6,470 bases of DNA from Candidatus Bathyarchaeota archaeon (lineage in GTDB: Archaea > Thermoproteota > Bathyarchaeia > TCS64), in assembly GCA_030608725.1 (NCBI GenBank), contig JAUWDP010000064.1, positions 1-6,470 on the forward strand, read 5' to 3'. This document shows, piece after piece, positions 5,308 through 6,470 of the stretch. A program made the translations under genes and the position numbers. Under the pieces are notes generated by a model, which was not told where the DNA came from, did no database searches, and saw only the letters and a program-made list of their open reading frames with translations. The stretch's first letter is position 1; each line of letters starts with the position of its first letter.

Positions 5308-6470
5308 TTGGTAGACAATCCGTATCTGGATGTCGACAAGAAGATTATGGCGGAGATCTACACGTCCTCGGAGCCCATGGACAACCTGAAGGTGCTCTGT
5401 GACGTCTACGGCGCTAGGTGGCCTGGAACACCTGAGGACATCGGCTCCGTCAAGTACATGGTCGAGAAACTTGAGAGCTACGGCCTTGAAAACGTCCACT
5501 ACGAGACGTTTCAGATCCCCGGCTGGAAGAGGGGGAAGGCCACCCTTGAGGTAACCAGCCCGATCGAGAAGGAGTTCGATGTCATCTCCCTACCCCACAG
5601 CATCTCTGGGGAGGTCGAGGCGAAGCTGGTTGACCTCGGGGCGGGCCACCCTGACATCTACGAGAAGCGGAAGGAGGAGGTGGACGGGAGCGTCGTCATG
5701 GTCTCCAGCGCTCGTCCCCAGGGGTTGACCCGGAGCCTCCACAGGTCCGAGAAGTTCAGGAGGAGCGTCCTCGCGGGGGCCAAGGGCTGGATATTCATGA
5801 ACCACTACCCGGCCTACGGGCCTCCCACGGGCGGCATCAGCCCCCTCATCCCCTGCGTGGGCATAGCATACGAGGAAGGGACCTTCCTGCAGCGCCTCAT
5901 CGAGCGGGAGGGGGAGGTCACGGTGAAGATCAAGACTACCGACAAGAACCTCCCGGTCGAGACGTACAACGTCGTAGGAGACGTGCCCGGGACAGCCGGG
6001 GGGAACGAGTACCTGGTGACGGGGAGCCACTACGACGGCCACGACATCTCCCAGGGGGCCCTCGACCCCGCCTCGGGCACCGTCGTCGTCATGGAGATGG
6101 CCCGGGTGCTGAGCATGGTCAAGGGCGACCTGAAGCGCCGGATCAGATTCCTCTGCTTCGGGGCCGAGGAGACCGGCCTCCACGGCTCACGGTACTACGT
6201 CAAGGAGCATGAGGACGAACTGGCTGACTGCAGGTTCATGCTCAACCTCGACTCCGCCGGCGGCGCGGGCAAGAAGGGCGTCATCTTCACCGGCTACACC
6301 GAGCTCTACCCCCTGGTGGAGCAGTGGGCCAGGGAGATGAAGGCTGAGATACCCTACTTCTCACGGGTGAGCGGTGCCAGCGACCACTGGCCCTTCTTCC
6401 AGAAGTGTGTAGTCACGGGGAACGGAGGCGACCCAGGCAGGACGTCCACCGGTCGGGGCTTCGGCCACAC
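5308..6470 (+). CDS. Second M28-family zinc peptidase, paralogue, 3' end cut by window
   Basis: An open frame of 387 codons runs off the window edge. It is a tandem paralogue of the gene ending at 5252, similar along its entire length at what looks like about half of positions. Metal-site residues are H241 (GSHYDGH), D253 (GALDPASG), E287-E288 (GAEETGLHGS), D315 (LNLDSAG) and H387, the last complete codon visible, in GRGFGHT. SDHWPF is at 358-363. The PA-like insertion is kept, with the shared block IFMNHYPxYGPPTGGISP. The residue after the bridging Asp is Pro here and Asp in the first copy, where Asn is usual in M28. There is no signal peptide. TTG 5308 is chosen because an in-frame TGA lies at 5302-5304 and the N-terminus then matches the paralogue. 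GGTG at 5298-5301 is a weak ribosome-binding site. Differences around residues 365-385 suggest a different specificity. About 90 C-terminal residues are expected beyond the window. Confidence 0.92.
   Translation, partial: MVDNPYLDVDKKIMAEIYTSSEPMDNLKVLCDVYGARWPGTPEDIGSVKYMVEKLESYGLENVHYETFQIPGWKRGKATLEVTSPIEKEFDVISLPHSISGEVEAKLVDLGAGHPDIYEKRKEEVDGSVVMVSSARPQGLTRSLHRSEKFRRSVLAGAKGWIFMNHYPAYGPPTGGISPLIPCVGIAYEEGTFLQRLIEREGEVTVKIKTTDKNLPVETYNVVGDVPGTAGGNEYLVTGSHYDGHDISQGALDPASGTVVVMEMARVLSMVKGDLKRRIRFLCFGAEETGLHGSRYYVKEHEDELADCRFMLNLDSAGGAGKKGVIFTGYTELYPLVEQWAREMKAEIPYFSRVSGASDHWPFFQKCVVTGNGGDPGRTSTGRGFGH

Noticed and set aside
5590..6183. Minus-strand open frame of 197 codons inside the second M28 gene
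   Set aside because: Antisense shadow; the plus frame here carries the full M28 motif set in order.

Overview
The window looks archaeal. AT-rich TATA-like boxes sit about 25 to 35 bp before several starts. GTG and TTG starts dominate: three consecutive genes start with TTG. AGG is the favoured Arg codon, the coding DNA is GC-rich, and one start fits a leaderless mRNA. I cannot name the lineage; an uncultured GC-rich archaeon, for example of Bathyarchaeia type, is only a guess. No mobile element, CRISPR array, tRNA or rRNA was seen.

Layout. (1) 1-2162, plus strand: a MutL-like (glutamate mutase L / ASKHA) protein lacking its N-terminal half, directly followed by an uncharacterised protein that looks rich in barrel-sandwich (lipoyl-like) segments. 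(2) 2163-2421: a gap of 259 bp without a convincing gene. It has several nested complementary segments that could be a structured RNA, a start-less open frame, and a promoter at its end. (3) 2422-2820, plus: a Lin0512-family protein of unknown function. (4) 2830-3705, minus: a RimK-like ATP-grasp ligase, convergent with gene 3, with a hairpin at the shared 3' ends. (5) 3706-3809: a compact divergent promoter region with two TATA-like boxes and a small inverted repeat. (6) 3810 to the window end, plus: two tandem paralogous M28 zinc peptidases with a PA-type insertion and no signal peptide; the second is cut by the window edge.

How the genes may work together. The first pair probably forms one unit: MutL-family proteins are known as companions of B12-dependent mutases, but no mutase lies in the window. 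The most interesting arrangement is the ATP-grasp ligase divergent from two apparently cytosolic M28 peptidases. RimK-type ligases add amino acids (often glutamate) by amide bonds, and some M28 enzymes with PA domains remove C-terminal glutamate. An opposed ligase/hydrolase pair acting on one small molecule or protein tail is a reasonable but unproven idea.
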